Shown: positions 1 to 10,914, numbered from the stretch's first letter. The stretch: 64,000 nt of DNA from Eonycteris spelaea (GCA_003508835.1 PUFA01000225.1:248001-312000); one strand, 5' to 3'. Notes: generated from the letters alone by a model not told the origin. Made by a program: numbers and translations.

Positions 1-266
1 AGCAAAAATAAATAAATACATTAACTAATAAATATATCTAACAGTAGAAAAGATATTACCAAAATCTTATAAAACCATGGTCTAGATTAAGGGTAAGAAC
101 ACATGAAAACAACCACAATAAAGACACAAATATTAAATAAATAATATACACAGTGACCAGCACTAAATGATATAACAAAGGGATAGTGATTAGTGGTCAT
201 GACTCCGCAGGTGCCAAGAACTGGGACTCAGCCAGGAATACTCTCAGCAGCATTGTCACTTTCCTT
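1..266 (-). promoter_or_regulatory. IL20: IL20 3' UTR with AU-rich elements (runs off the left edge)
   Basis: The stretch follows the IL20 stop codon. Read on the minus strand it contains overlapping ATTTA pentamers: a tandem ATTTATTTATTT at 6-17, one at 29-33 and two more at 134-142. From memory the segment at 1-60 resembles the AU-rich part of the human IL20 3' UTR. Such elements recruit mRNA-decay factors and are typical of short-lived cytokine transcripts. The distal poly(A) site is outside the window. Confidence 0.8.
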
Positions 267-344
267 TTATTCCGTCTCCTCCATCCATCGCAGGAGAATA
301 TCTAGCTCTCCCAAAGCTTTCACCACCGCTTCCTGAGGCTTGAG
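267..344 (-). CDS. IL20: IL20 coding exon 5 and stop
   Basis: Holds 25 codons, [19 protein letters not shown] then WMEETE, ending in TAA at 267-269. The acceptor is TTTCAG at 345-350. Confidence 0.96.
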   Translation of the reverse strand, partial: LKPQEAVVKALGELDILLRWMEETE

Positions 345-661
345 CTGAAAGACACACACTTATGAAGTGAGTAAATCACAGAGAGCCAGCGTGTGCCCAG
401 GGTTAATCCTCTCCTTTCATTGGAAGTTTGTTGAGGACTGTAAGCAGAGCCTTCTTTTCAAGATGGAAGAGCCTCGAAGGAAGTCTTGGAACCTCAAGAT
501 ATCACAAGAGGAAGGAAAATCATTGAGTCCATCACCCTGGTCTTACATAGGGAAACTGAGGCCCAGGGTAGATAGCAGAATTGGGACTACAACCCAAGCC
601 TCGTGAATCACAAAGATCTAGATAATGAAGCTATTTTTAAGGAAATGTGTTTGTGTGTGTG

Positions 662-697
<36 letters not shown>

Positions 698-3099
698 GGG
701 TTGCCTACTATGCATACTCAATTGAACAAATATTCATTGTGCTAAGTATTGGGCTGGCTAGGGATCCAAAGGTAAAAACGGTATAACCCTACCCACAGGG
801 AATTCACAGTCCCATGAGACAGGCAGAAGCCGGCAATTAAAATGTAGTGTGGTGAATAAATGATGGAGCCGCACAGGATGACAGGGGAGGCACCTAATTC
901 AGAGAAGTTGCAGTACCTTCCCGGAGGTGATGGCTAGGCTGAGTCTTAAAGGATACGTAGCAATTAGTCAGTGAGGAGTTGACTCCAGGCCTTCCTGGCA
1001 GATGCACAAAGGCATTGAGGTGAGAAACAGCATGGCATGGGCATTGTGAAATTGTGAGTGACTTTTTTCCCCTGTAGTATTTATTTTACTGTTGGACTAC
1101 TACAGAAAAGCAATTTGGGAACTGTGTAGAACCCTGGAGCTGAGATGGAGCCAACATACATATTTGACTTAAAAAAGAATTCAATGTTCAAAGCAGAAAA
1201 ATCTGAAAAACTGCAGTAAGGAGTCAGCAAGAAAGAGAACAGAAAGTTAGACAAACCTGCCCGCTTCTGCAAAGTACAAAGGACTGTTTCTGAGAGTATG
1301 TGTAAGTGCGAGTGTTGGAAACTATGACCTCTTGTATGTGGAGCTGAAAGAGCCACATGTCTCTGGAGCACCTTGATGGAATCACAGCCATTTCCTCTTC
1401 ATTCCCAGAGCATGTTTCTGAGAGAGCACCCTCCTAGAGCCTGGATGGGTGTCCCTTGGGGTAAAGGAGAGGGATAGTCCACATGACTTCAGAGAGCTAT
1501 TAACCTGAGGGCTACAGGATTTCTACCAATATGAATACCCACCTCACCCATGTATGATCTCAGTTCTAAAAACACACTATCCCAACCAAGTCCAAAATTG
1601 CATATACCTCTTTGAAGTGACTCAGAATTTGGCTGTATTTCTCCTTTGCTTCTTCTCCACAAGGGCATGTCATATGGGCATGCTGAAAGAATACCAAAGA
1701 ATGATAGGTTTTATTAAATATTCTGATTTTCTGCCCTTGCCGTTGACATGAAGTAGATGGGAATTCTACTTCATTCCTATAGAAAAGTCTTTTCAGACAT
1801 CATTTGGGATCACTAACCTAATCATCCATAGAGAGGAAGCCAGCTTTTTAGGCTCAAATACATAGCTTGTTGCTTCCTTTTAGAAACAGACAGCACTGAA
1901 AGAGTTTGTGATCATGGTATGCCATCTTGCCTGCACACCCCCCAAGCTCTGGGCTCGCCCCATTCCAGAGAGCCCCCATGGGAAGTGAAAATTGGATTCC
2001 TAGGTTCAATTTAGACCATATATTGAGATTGAGTTCAATGGCTTGCCAATTGGCTTCCTAGTTGGCTTTCTGGACTCAGGGTACACTTTTTCACCTTCAG
2101 AAAAAGCTTAATTTCATGGATAAAAGATAGTTGTCATTAACATCAAATAGCTAGTATTTATAGTTCTTTAAACTTTTTGTATGGAACAGAATACCCAAAA
2201 GTCAATAAAACTGAGTTCTTATTCTCTAGTCACATGGCTCAACACAGATTATAGAACTTTTGGACTCAGTCTCTCCATCCATTAAATGGAGGTAAGAAAG
2301 AGCTTGGTTGCTAAGTCATCGAAGCTATGGACTGAGATGGATCTTTTTACCCAAGACCCTTACTCACACAAAGTCGGAGGTCCTTCTTGATAGTAAGAAA
2401 AGAGTTGGCAAGACTGCTGATCTTCCGGAGGATATGGTGGTCAGGAGTCTGATAGTTTTTGAATACCGTGTCCAGGTAGAGTCTCAGTATGTGGCGGAGG
2501 AGGCAGCACTGATCTGCAGGCTACAAAGAAGACTAGTATGTTGGTGGGGGGAGAGTGTTGAGGGAAAAAACCCAAGGTGATAGAGATGCCCCTGATTCAT
2601 ATTTCCTCCCAGAACTCCTATGCACCACACACATACCTTTGTTTCTTGCAAAGACTCGGTCTTCCTCAAGATTCTGACATCAATGATTTTATCTTTGGCT
2701 TGCTCAGAAGAAGGCAAGGCAAAAAAGGACAGGTCAGTAATGACTGCCAGAGTCTTAGACATCTAGACCTCTCATTCCCTCCTTACCACTGCCCAGTGGG
2801 TGTCTCTTTCCAAAACAGCCTGCCTCTTTTTGTGATCACACTGCTGGAGGACAGAGAATGACAAGTAGAGAAGGGGAGAGGCAGCCACAAGGTTGTGTGT
2901 GTGTCGGGGCGGGGGGGGGGAGGGTGCCTTCCTCACATACCACAGTGTCCCGTATCTCAGAAAATCCATTGTGCATTTCCTGAAGATTAGTGATCACCAC
3001 ACAGCTTCCCAAATGAAGTGCCTTCAGCCCAGCAGAAGGTGTCCAGGAGAGATAAAACACAGCCACGAGAATGCAGAGGGGAAGACCAGAGCCTTTCAT
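267..3099 (-). CDS. IL20: Interleukin-20, complete five-exon coding region
   Basis: Secreted IL-10-family cytokine that signals through IL-20R1/IL-20R2 and IL-22R1/IL-20R2 to STAT3, mainly in epithelial cells. The coding exons 3099-2941, 2702-2637, 2520-2368, 1682-1608 and 344-267 join without a frame break into 176 codons, the human length. Every junction is phase 0 with GT donors and AG acceptors. Residues 1-24 form a signal peptide (hydrophobic [12 protein letters not shown], then TPSAG). Diagnostic blocks are [12 protein letters not shown], the CC pair at 80-81, [18 protein letters not shown] and [13 protein letters not shown]. Cysteines 33, 80, 81, 126, 132 and 134 are all kept. No N-glycosylation sequon is seen. 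IL19 lies 18 kb upstream in the same orientation. Oddities: a GAG acceptor before exon 2, a proline between the last two cysteines, and AATAAA overlapping the stop codon. The start at 3099 was chosen because it matches the family N-terminus and signal peptide. Confidence 0.97.
345..1607 (-). other. IL20: IL20 intron 4, with a (TG)n tract and old repeats
   Basis: Apart from the repeats listed separately there is no further exon. An MIR-like remnant lies near 530-600 (GAAACTGAGGCCCAGG then GGACTACAACCC). The stretch 720-1030 looks like an old L2-class repeat (tattcattgtgctaagtatt, then bases reading as a decayed common repeat). Confidence 0.7.
646..694. repeat. (TG)n microsatellite
   Basis: Nearly uninterrupted TG dinucleotides, broken once near 661, inside IL20 intron 4. 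Confidence 0.97.
1608..1682 (-). CDS. IL20: IL20 coding exon 4
   Basis: Holds 25 codons, [18 protein letters not shown] then ILSHFKE. The acceptor is TTCTTTCAG and the donor GTATATGC. The exon carries the last two structural cysteines; human has CHC where this copy has CPC. Confidence 0.95.
1683..2367 (-). other. IL20: IL20 intron 3
   Basis: 685 bp. The only structure I see is an MIR-like tail around 2220-2300 (cagtctctccatccattaaa then tggagg). Confidence 0.75.
2368..2520 (-). CDS. IL20: IL20 coding exon 3
   Basis: Holds 51 codons starting [10 protein letters not shown] and ending KKDLRLC: the CC pair and central helices. The acceptor is TTTGTAG and the donor GTGAGTAAG. Confidence 0.96.
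2637..2702 (-). CDS. IL20: IL20 coding exon 2
   Basis: Holds 22 codons, [19 protein letters not shown] then ETK, with donor GTATGTGTG. The acceptor reads TTCTTCTGAG, an uncommon -3 G. The only usable alternative AG nearby would break the frame. Confidence 0.93.
2941..3099 (-). CDS. IL20: IL20 coding exon 1
   Basis: Holds 53 codons from ATG (3099) to ...SEIRDTV: signal peptide, first structural cysteine (C33) and helix A. The donor is GTATGTGAG directly after the last codon. Confidence 0.96.
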
Positions 3100-3146
3100 C
3101 TTGTGCCAGAATCTGGAGACCACAGGAGCTAGGAATTTAAAGGAAA
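3100..3146 (-). promoter_or_regulatory. IL20: IL20 5' UTR, probable start region
   Basis: Directly before the ATG, the minus-strand text AATTCCTAGCTCCTGTGGTC then TCCAGATTC resembles, from memory, the start of the human IL20 mRNA. The 5' end of the transcript is therefore probably near 3146. I see no strong TATA box immediately upstream; a TTATAA at 3285-3290 is too distant to serve this start. Confidence 0.5.
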
Positions 3147-4569
3147 GAGCGTGACTTACTGATTTTTCCATCTCATGCCTTAAGAAACCAGTCCAGTCAC
3201 CAAGGACATGCCTCCTCCAGATGTCCTGTAGGGTAAAATTTAATAGCTCGATCTGGTTTTGGACAGTCTGGTGCATTCACCTAATTATAAGAACTGCTGA
3301 TCCTCCTCGAAGAGTAACCTTCAAGGGCTTGCTCTGGGTCTGAGTGTGAGTTGATGCTACAGGTCCCAGCTCCTTTATTCTGTCCCCATCCCAGACCCAT
3401 CATCATTGCCCAGCAGGTAAGGCCTGGAGCAGCAGGCACTTGAAGTAAGTAGATAAAGGATGACATCCCAGGGAAGTGTCAAAACTTGTTTTGCTGAATT
3501 GACGTATGCAGTCTTCCAGAAAGCCAAATAGCTCACTCTTCTGATCTCTTTAGACCCGCCCAGGATCTGGGGCAAAACAGAACTCACAGAAACTGTTGCT
3601 GAGCCACCCAAAGCACTTGGGCAAAATTGTCTGGATTTTATGGCCACCCTCAGGTCAAAATTGCTTAGCTCTCTTTGGCATTTGTCTGAGATCAGATAAG
3701 TTATTTGGGGATGACAGATTTATTTCAGCCCCAAAGGCAAATAGAAAGTCAATGATTTCATAACAATCCTGCTGCCAGGGAAAGGCAAGATGGGATGGGC
3801 AATCAGTCCAATTTCACCTAATACTGCTCCACCTCCTGTGGTGTCTACACTCCACAGCACCCTCTGCAGGAAAATGTAGTCAGGCATACCTGAGATGAAT
3901 CCAGGAGTATGCCCTTTCCTGGCCCTATAACTCAGGCTGAAGGTCTAGTAAGTAAGTGATCCCAAAGAAAAAGAAGAAAGGCAGGAGGAAACTCACTTCT
4001 TCTTGGGATGAGGCTTGCTCCATAAGGTGGCATTTTATAGTGTATGCTGAATTTCAAGATAAAGTGAGAATGGGCTAGGATTAACATGGAGAGTGAAGCA
4101 CTCACCTTGAGCACAATTTAAGGGGCACCAAAAGTCTCAGTAATTAACACAAATAATATTTTAATGTAATATCAAAATTATTGAAAATAGTCCATAATAA
4201 ACAAAATATCAATATTTTAATAAAGGCAGAAATTGACAGTGCCATGCAGAGCCATATTGGACAAAAGGAGAAATGAGTATTCTTGTCTCCTTATATACAG
4301 TAAATGTTTTTATGTACTTTTAGTGATTAACTTTTCCCAGGAATATGTGATGAAAATATTAGTGATTGGCTTCGCCAAGAAAGTAAAATTATAATAAATT
4401 CTGTTTGGGCACAAAAAAAAATTTAAATTTATAATAATGCAAGTTGTAATGAAGTTATTTTTCAATTTTTCAATATTTTCAACTACTTTGATGTTTTGGA
4501 AAAATATCATACATAAAACACATAAAAATACATATGGGGTCTACAACTTCCTTTTTTACTTTATACCAA
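3147..4569. other. IL20 upstream flank, no gene seen
   Basis: No cytokine-like or other recognisable exon on either strand. Minus-strand frames here, including one in frame with IL20 up to an ATG at 3276, lie upstream of the expected transcript start. The part at 4130-4560 is AT-rich and unassigned. Confidence 0.55.
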
Positions 4570-4738
4570 TTTTTTAATTAAAAATTATTGGGGTGACATT
4601 AGAAAAATCAAATAAGTTTCAACAGAAAGTCATATGTGTATTGCATTGTGTGTTCACCACCCAGGGTTAGATTTCCTTCTGTCACCAAATATTTGACCCC
4701 TTTTACCCCTATCTACCTCCCTCCTCCCCCACTACAAC
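4570..4738 (-). mobile_element. L1 3'-end fragment
   Basis: Antisense L1 tail: TTATTGGGGTGACATTAG, then gtattgcattgtgtgttcac, then ccaccc and atttgacccctttta. The same tail recurs at 26640-26850 and, in sense, at 26180-26296. Confidence 0.75.
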
Positions 4739-5074
4739 TTTCTTTTTGCCTTAGGCTCCACTATGGCTGGGCACAGCATTGATCATCTTTACAACTTCCT
4801 GAATTTTTCCTATGTGCCAGGCAATGTGTTAGATATATTTTCTATTCATGTCCACCTGAGATACTGCCAAATATAGAATAAAGGAATAAACAAACAAACC
4901 CCAAAGTATCAGAGAGAACTCTGGGTTTGGAAACAAGAGAACTAGGACCAAATCACTGCTCTACAAGTTCCCATCAAGGTAGGTTGTCCAAGTTTGCCCA
5001 GAATTGACAGGGTTCCTGAGACTGAGAACTTTCAGTTTTAAAACTGGAAAAGTTACAGACTAGATGAAACAGTC

Positions 5075-5240
5075 ACCCTGCATCTATCTGGCCTTAGACA
5101 AGTCAACTCACCTCTGAGTTTTGTTTTCTTAGCCCTAAAATGGTAATAATTAAACACTCCAGAAACGTGTTTTGACATGTAAATAAAATAATGTGTAATT
5201 TATACACCTAGCACGTAGTGGATGATCAATTCATTGTAAA
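5075..5240 (+). repeat. MIR fragment
   Basis: Core-like tggccttagacaagtcaac, then taaaatggtaataatta, then cacctagcacgtagtggatg. Confidence 0.6.
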
Positions 5241-6340
5241 TAGAGAATGATATTAGCTGCCTTGAACATAGTAGGTATATAGTAAATATATGATAAATTC
5301 CACAATTTGATCCGCATGTATTGAGGACCCACTATCTTAAATATATGCTTGGTATTGGAATACAAATATAAATGTGACAATTCCCTACCCTCTAAGACAT
5401 TTTGTCCTAATGGAAGGGTATCCTTTAGATATGGCCCCGAACACACCTAGGTAAATGATTGGGAGAACTGAGCTGATCTCTAGAAGTGTGTGAATTGTGT
5501 AGATAGAGGGAGTTCTCTTACCTGAGCTCAGAAAGGGCTCTTGTTTCTGGTCTCCTAGGAGTCTGTTTCAAAGCTAAGAGGCTTCCAGTTATTTATATAT
5601 GTGTCACACGAAGGAAGTGAGCTCTCATAGGTCAGGATTGAAATTCCCTTGGAATTTCTCTGTTGGCATTGCGTTTCCTCCCACCTGAAGACAGTTTAAT
5701 TGTAGGCTGGATTAATTACCTCAATACTTTGAGAAGTACTTCTTAGGAGGTTACTGGTTATAGTTGTTGGGTAAAATATGTGGCTCTTTCTTTCTGGCTC
5801 CCTTCCAGAAGGAAGGTAAATAGTATTTAAGACAGAAGAGGTCACTGAATTACAGAACTCAAAGAATTCCAGGAGGTGTTTTTGCCTTCTCCTGTAATCC
5901 CAATTTTCCTTAATCAGGCTTCTCCCCAATCCTAGACCCAGTGGCTCATTCCTGCTGTTCCTTCCTTGCTTTTGCTATTCCCACCATTTTTTTTTCAACA
6001 ATGACCATCTTTCCCTACGCTCATCATTAAAGAGTGAGCTACAATTCTTTATTCCTGCACTACTCCAGACCACATCAATTCCTCCCTTCTCTGACTTCCA
6101 ATAGCAGATTTTTCTTTGGTGAGAGTCTGATGTTGTCTTCTGTTTCATGGTCCTTAGCCTTTTCTCCCTAACAACACTGGCAGACATTCTGAAAAAGGAC
6201 TAATCAATCTGTCAGGACTATACTTCCAGGCAAGATTAAATAAAAAACACTTGAGATGAATTACATTTCACGCTTTGAAAACTATCAAGATGGTAGAGAT
6301 TATAATATATTCCTTTTCAACTTTTTCCTACGCACAATAT
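5241..6340. other. Intergenic, no gene seen
   Basis: AT-rich sequence with no recognisable exon, RNA gene or clear repeat. 5300-5420 resembles a decayed L2-class fragment. Confidence 0.4.
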
Positions 6341-6470
6341 CTAAGACTCTGAAGTCCTATATTTGAGTCCCAGGATTCCATAGTTACAAGATGACTTTGG
6401 CATATTATTCCATCTGTCTGACTTTCAGTTTACGTATCTGTTAAATGAGGAATATTTTATATTTTATAAA
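6341..6470 (+). repeat. MIR fragment
   Basis: Text such as gactttcagtttacgtatct then gttaaatgagg follows the usual MIR order. Confidence 0.5.
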
Positions 6471-6807
6471 ATATTTTAAAATTTTATACATGAGATAATG
6501 TATAAAATCATTTCCCAGTTGATTCAGTGTTATTTGATTATTTGCACTTCTACCTTTTGGATTGGAATACTCTTAATGTCTTTTAATATCTTCCTAAATT
6601 TCCTCAAAAATGAAGACTAACTTTTCATCATAATGCTTATTACATGTTGAAAATATGTATGAATAACTAATCTAAATATCTCTTGAGTTCATGCCTGTTT
6701 TTCCATCATTGATGCTAAGTAAACAATTTCTCATGATCATCCATAACTAATTAAAGTAAAATTGAGAAACATAGTCTGACAAGAATACTTGAAATCAATA
6801 CTTTTGA

Positions 6808-7389
6808 TGCAGGACAGAGCAAATTTCCCCAAGTGGTGGGGAGACCAAGCCCTGAACCAAGAGGAGGTCCTTTGGCAGAGAGTGTAGAAAGAATTCAACA
6901 CACACACCAAAGTTAGAGTCAAAGAAAAGTTTATTAGAAAAGTGGTTACACTCTACAGAGTGTGGTCTCCTCTCAGAGTCAGAAGGCAAGAGAGTGAGAG
7001 TGACAGTGAGAGAGAGTAAAAGCACTGAGAGGGACCCTGAGTGTTCAGGGAATTCAGTTTATATGCCATCCTTCCCATTTCCTTTGATATGGACATACAG
7101 TGAGGAAGGGAAGGGTATGTAGTGTGAAAGGTAAGAATACTAGTGTGAAAGGCCTGCTGGTAGTTCCCAGCCTTTAATCCTTAGTTTCCCCATGGTTTAG
7201 CCATAGGGAATGACTCTTGGTTCCTGTTTCCCCTTCACAGGTGTGGAGAATGGGTTGTTAGTCATCCATCAGAAATCTTCCTTTGTTCTGAAGGTATTCT
7301 CCAAGGCCTGGCTGCAGGGCTGATCAGCACATTGCAGTCTCTGAATGCAGCTTGATAAGCATTTTTAATTCTCTTGCCTCCCCACTACA
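6808..7389 (-). mobile_element. Solo LTR of an endogenous retrovirus
   Basis: A 582-bp block that, on the minus strand, starts TGTAGTGGGGAGG and ends GTCCTGCA, the TG...CA ends of an LTR. It has an AATAAA poly(A) signal (complement of 6930-6935) followed by a pyrimidine-rich U5-like part. No internal retroviral sequence adjoins it, which suggests recombination to a solo LTR. I could not establish a clean target-site duplication. The family is not assigned. Confidence 0.65.
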
Positions 7390-7589
7390 TTACTTTCAGA
7401 AAATCTAAGTTGTACCTTTGCCAGTCAATTCCTTTTCCTTAGCCAAGAAAAATCCAATTGCTTTGTTTCAAGTTACCTGGAAAGATTAAACTTAGTTATT
7501 CACATGCAATCCAAATTCTACTTGAATAATAAAATTTTTCTTTTTTCTATAGAAAAATACTTTATTATTTTAAAATCTATTGAATAAAT

Positions 7590-7666
7590 CCCATTTCATT
7601 CTCTGTACTGACATTAATTTAGCTCACTTCTGCTACAAGACTTTTCCTGCCTCACTCTAATCTCTC

Positions 7667-7699
<33 letters not shown>

Positions 7700-7975
7700 G
7701 CCTCTCTCTGTGTGTCTCTCTCTGTCTCTGTCTCTCTTGCTCTCTCTCTTCCTCCACTCCCATTTCCCAAGGCAAAATAGGTCTCTCCTACCTGTGACCT
7801 CCACTTTACCCCGTATATACCTTTTTTTGTACTTATCACAGTAAATTGCAATTTTTAGGTTATATATCTATTTCCCACTAGCCTGAGGGCTCCTTGTTTC
7901 TCAACATGGTTCCAACACCCAACAGCCCCTGGTAGGTGCTTAGTTAATACTTGATGACCATTGAATGAATGTATT
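7590..7975 (+). repeat. L2 3' end, split by a (TC)n expansion
   Basis: Contains agcctgagggctccttgttt and ccctggtaggtgcttagtta then atacttgatgaccattgaat, the usual end of L2. A TC-rich satellite sits in the middle. Confidence 0.65.
7663..7755. repeat. (TC)n / (TCTCTG)n microsatellite
   Basis: Long TC run with TG variants. The minus-strand frame over it encodes an ERERERE-type low-complexity peptide, which is not a gene. Confidence 0.95.
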
Positions 7976-8577
7976 GATTTAAAATTGTTTCTTCTCTATG
8001 TTATATCCTAAAGCCGGAGGATCCAGTCTTGGCTAAACCTAAAAATGGAGACATACAAATCAATCAGTAATTACCAAACAGCATAAAATTATATTGAGAT
8101 GTGAGGATGGGGAGATGAGAGTAAAGATAAGCTGGTTTGAGGTCAGAAGTAATAATTGTTCATGTTAATGAGAAAGGATATCACTTGTAAAATTCTTAAT
8201 CTTTTAGCAGGAAATGGAATGGGACATCTCTTGCAGAGTTAATCTTTATAGTAAACCTAGTTAAGTTTTCTTCCCTCCTTCCTATGGAAAAAGGCCCTCT
8301 CCTTCAAATCCTCATAATTGCCTGGGCGACTCAGATTTTCTGGCTCTTGATAAGGGTCATCGGCCCATCGTTAAGCAGAAATGGTGTTAGGTGAGACAGG
8401 ACCCTTAGAGTCTGAGTAAGGAGGGAACTTTAGCCAAAGGTCTTTTTTTTTTTTTTACTCTTTAAGAAATATATTAACCAAGACTGTTTTCCTTTACTCA
8501 CTTAATCAGAAAATCAATAATAGCAATATATAGATATATGATTTAAAAAACAAGTTTGTATCTTCTTTTCCTTGTCT

Positions 8578-9372
8578 AGGGACTGAGGCGGCACTTCAGC
8601 AGGAAACCCAAGACCCCACTCTGAGGCAGAAAGGGAAAGAGCTCCATGAAACCACTGTAGGCAGGGACTAGGCCATTCTCAGCAGGAAGCAGATACGGAA
8701 GAAGAGACTTCCCATCCTTTAACATCCGTACTAATAATAAGGGAGTTCACGGCTCTTAGAAAAGAGCTAAGCAGGAAAGTTAGGGGTTTTGGGGTCTGCC
8801 TGCAAAGACACAGGTTATCCTATTCTAGAAGGAGTCCACCCTAATCCACCCACAATTAAGGCAAGCCAGAAGGCATTTTTTTAAATTCACACAAAGAGAC
8901 CAGTAGGCAGAGATTTAGGTATCAGTTTAAGCCAGTCACTTGCACCGGCGCAGTGAAGACCCCAACATCCTTCAACTCACCTGAGCCTCATTATACCATC
9001 ATTATATTATGACGCACATGCCTGGAAGTTCATTAATATCATTATAACAGACTGAATTCTGGGAACGAACATGTGCACAGAGCAAAATGATGAATCACTG
9101 AGTCCTATCAATCTTAGTTGTCAATCAAGGAAGCCCACTCAAAGTAACCGCCCACAGCAAAAAGGGATAAAAACCCTGAAGTCTGTGTTACCAGCCCCTT
9201 TGAGCCACATTTCTCTTGCTCAGGCTCACTTCCATGTCTGGAAGTATACTTTCCCTTCTAATAAAACTTTTCGGTTCTACTGTATTTCAGTGTCTTGCTC
9301 AATTGTTTGTTAGAGACATCAGGAACCTGGACAACGCACCAGAAGAGGATCCCCACTCTCCTGTGGTAACAG
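8578..9372 (+). mobile_element. Solo LTR of a gammaretrovirus-like ERV
   Basis: The end has the order of an LTR: a TATA-like GGGATAAAAACC at about 9163-9174, poly(A) signal AATAAA at 9260-9265, then a U5 with gacaacgcaccagaagagg near 9330-9350. The text just before the TATA is A-rich and repeat-like. No gag, pol or env follows. The 5' boundary is approximate. The open frames at 9071-9410 lie within this LTR. Confidence 0.6.
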
Positions 9373-10639
9373 TAAGATATTTAGACTTTATACCAAAAGC
9401 AAAAACTTAATGAAAGCTTTCAGCAAGAAGCTGAGCAATTGATTAGCTAGAAAATCTATTTGAAGGAGTTAAGACTGGTAGTCCTAGAGAGAGATTTAAT
9501 TACAGAAGACTTAAGAGAATTAAAGTACATTTTGAAAATATTTAGAGACTAAAAATGTAGGTTTGAGAGAGGAGGAATCAAGAAGTAAAAATATAGATAT
9601 AGGTTGAACGATATACAATTTCTATCTATAGGTCAATACTGGTCTAATATTGGCACTGTTGTATGGTTCAACCTAATAATTAGTATGATGATGATAATGT
9701 ATAGAGTATCCTAAGCTTATTGATGCTGAATCTACAATAAATGAAAGAAATCTCTTTCACTCTAGCACATTCCATCATCCCTCCCAAGAATCCTGAATCA
9801 CTAGGATGAACTCATCCTATCATGGGCAATATCCAGCTTCTTGAGAACCTGTCTCATAGGTGATAAACAGGGTGGGTGTAGTTAAGGAATCTGTGAAGCA
9901 AACAACGAATTGTTGCAACCCAACCTCGAGTCCTAAAATCAGAAGGTTTTCAAACTTCTCAATATAATAAAATACATCACTCTTCTTGGAAAATTAATTC
10001 TAGTTATATCATGTCTAAGAACATGTCGATTCAGCATTGCAAATAATTGCTAGAAATAATTGAAAATTATTGGCACACCTTCTGTAACATGACCTCCTCC
10101 CTCAAGTTGTCACATAAAGATAAAAGTAAAATAGGGTTTTATTGTGGTCTCTGCTCTTCTCAAACTGGCCCCTGTCTGCTGGTACAATCCCAGATCCTCT
10201 GGAGAAGACAGTGGCCTGTGGTGCCTGTGTTCCACGATTTAATTTGCAGGGGAGCCCAGGACTCCTCTGCACAATATCTTCCAGTAAGGTTTGGAGAGTT
10301 CATGGATCTTCTGGGTTAAGGAAGTCTATCCCAACGGCAAGAATTTCCTTACGTAATAATAATAAACTATTACTCTCTGACTGTTAGAGCTAAAAGTGAT
10401 TTGAAGTACACCCATTCTGATGCCCTCATTTTACAAGTGAGGAAACTATGATTTGCCAAGTTCACTCAGCTGGTAAAAGACCCAGTTGTTCAAATCAATC
10501 AAGTATTCTTTCCAATAAGTGATACTCTTAACCCATTATGAAATAAGAAGAGCTCTTTTCAAATGAGATCAAGAGAGAAGCTTTTTCCACCATAATTCTG
10601 GCAGAAGAACTGAATCTTCAAAGGAAAGAACATAGAGGG
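9373..10639. other. Intergenic, no gene seen
   Basis: No exon recognised. Around 10400-10500 is an MIR-like piece (cattttacaagtgaggaaac). The rest is unassigned AT-rich sequence. Confidence 0.45.
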
Positions 10640-10895
10640 TGTTGACACTGAGGACCATAGGGAACTGAGAACCAGGAGGCCCAATTCTAATACTTTCTCA
10701 CCACCATCTTTCAAGGTGACCTTGGGTGAACCAAGACTAGTCCTTACCCCTCTTATATCTTCACTGATTCATCAATAAAATGGAGGATAAAACCTACCTT
10801 GCCTGCCTGCCTCACTAAGTTGGCAGGAGGATTTTACATATATGCACAATTATGTAAACCTTTAAGCACAAAAGTGATTTTTATTACTCCTTGTA
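10640..10895 (+). repeat. MIR
   Basis: A longer copy: gaaccaggaggcccaattct, then aaggtgaccttgggtgaacc, then aataaaatggaggataaaac, then taagcacaaaagtg. Confidence 0.65.
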
Positions 10896-10914
10896 TCTGA
10901 TAGAATAGATTTTA

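Noticed and set aside
367..606. 79-codon plus-strand frame near IL20 exon 5
   Set aside because: Opposite strand to IL20, within intron 4, low-information composition and no family resemblance; ends in an MIR-like segment.
3285..3290. TTATAA as an IL20 TATA box
   Set aside because: About 140 bases upstream of the probable transcript start, too far to act as its TATA box.
7657..7851. 64-codon minus-strand frame rich in RE repeats
   Set aside because: Translation of a (TC)n microsatellite.
9071..9410. Two plus-strand frames of 64-80 codons
   Set aside because: Both lie across the R/U5 part of the solo LTR and its poly(A) signal.
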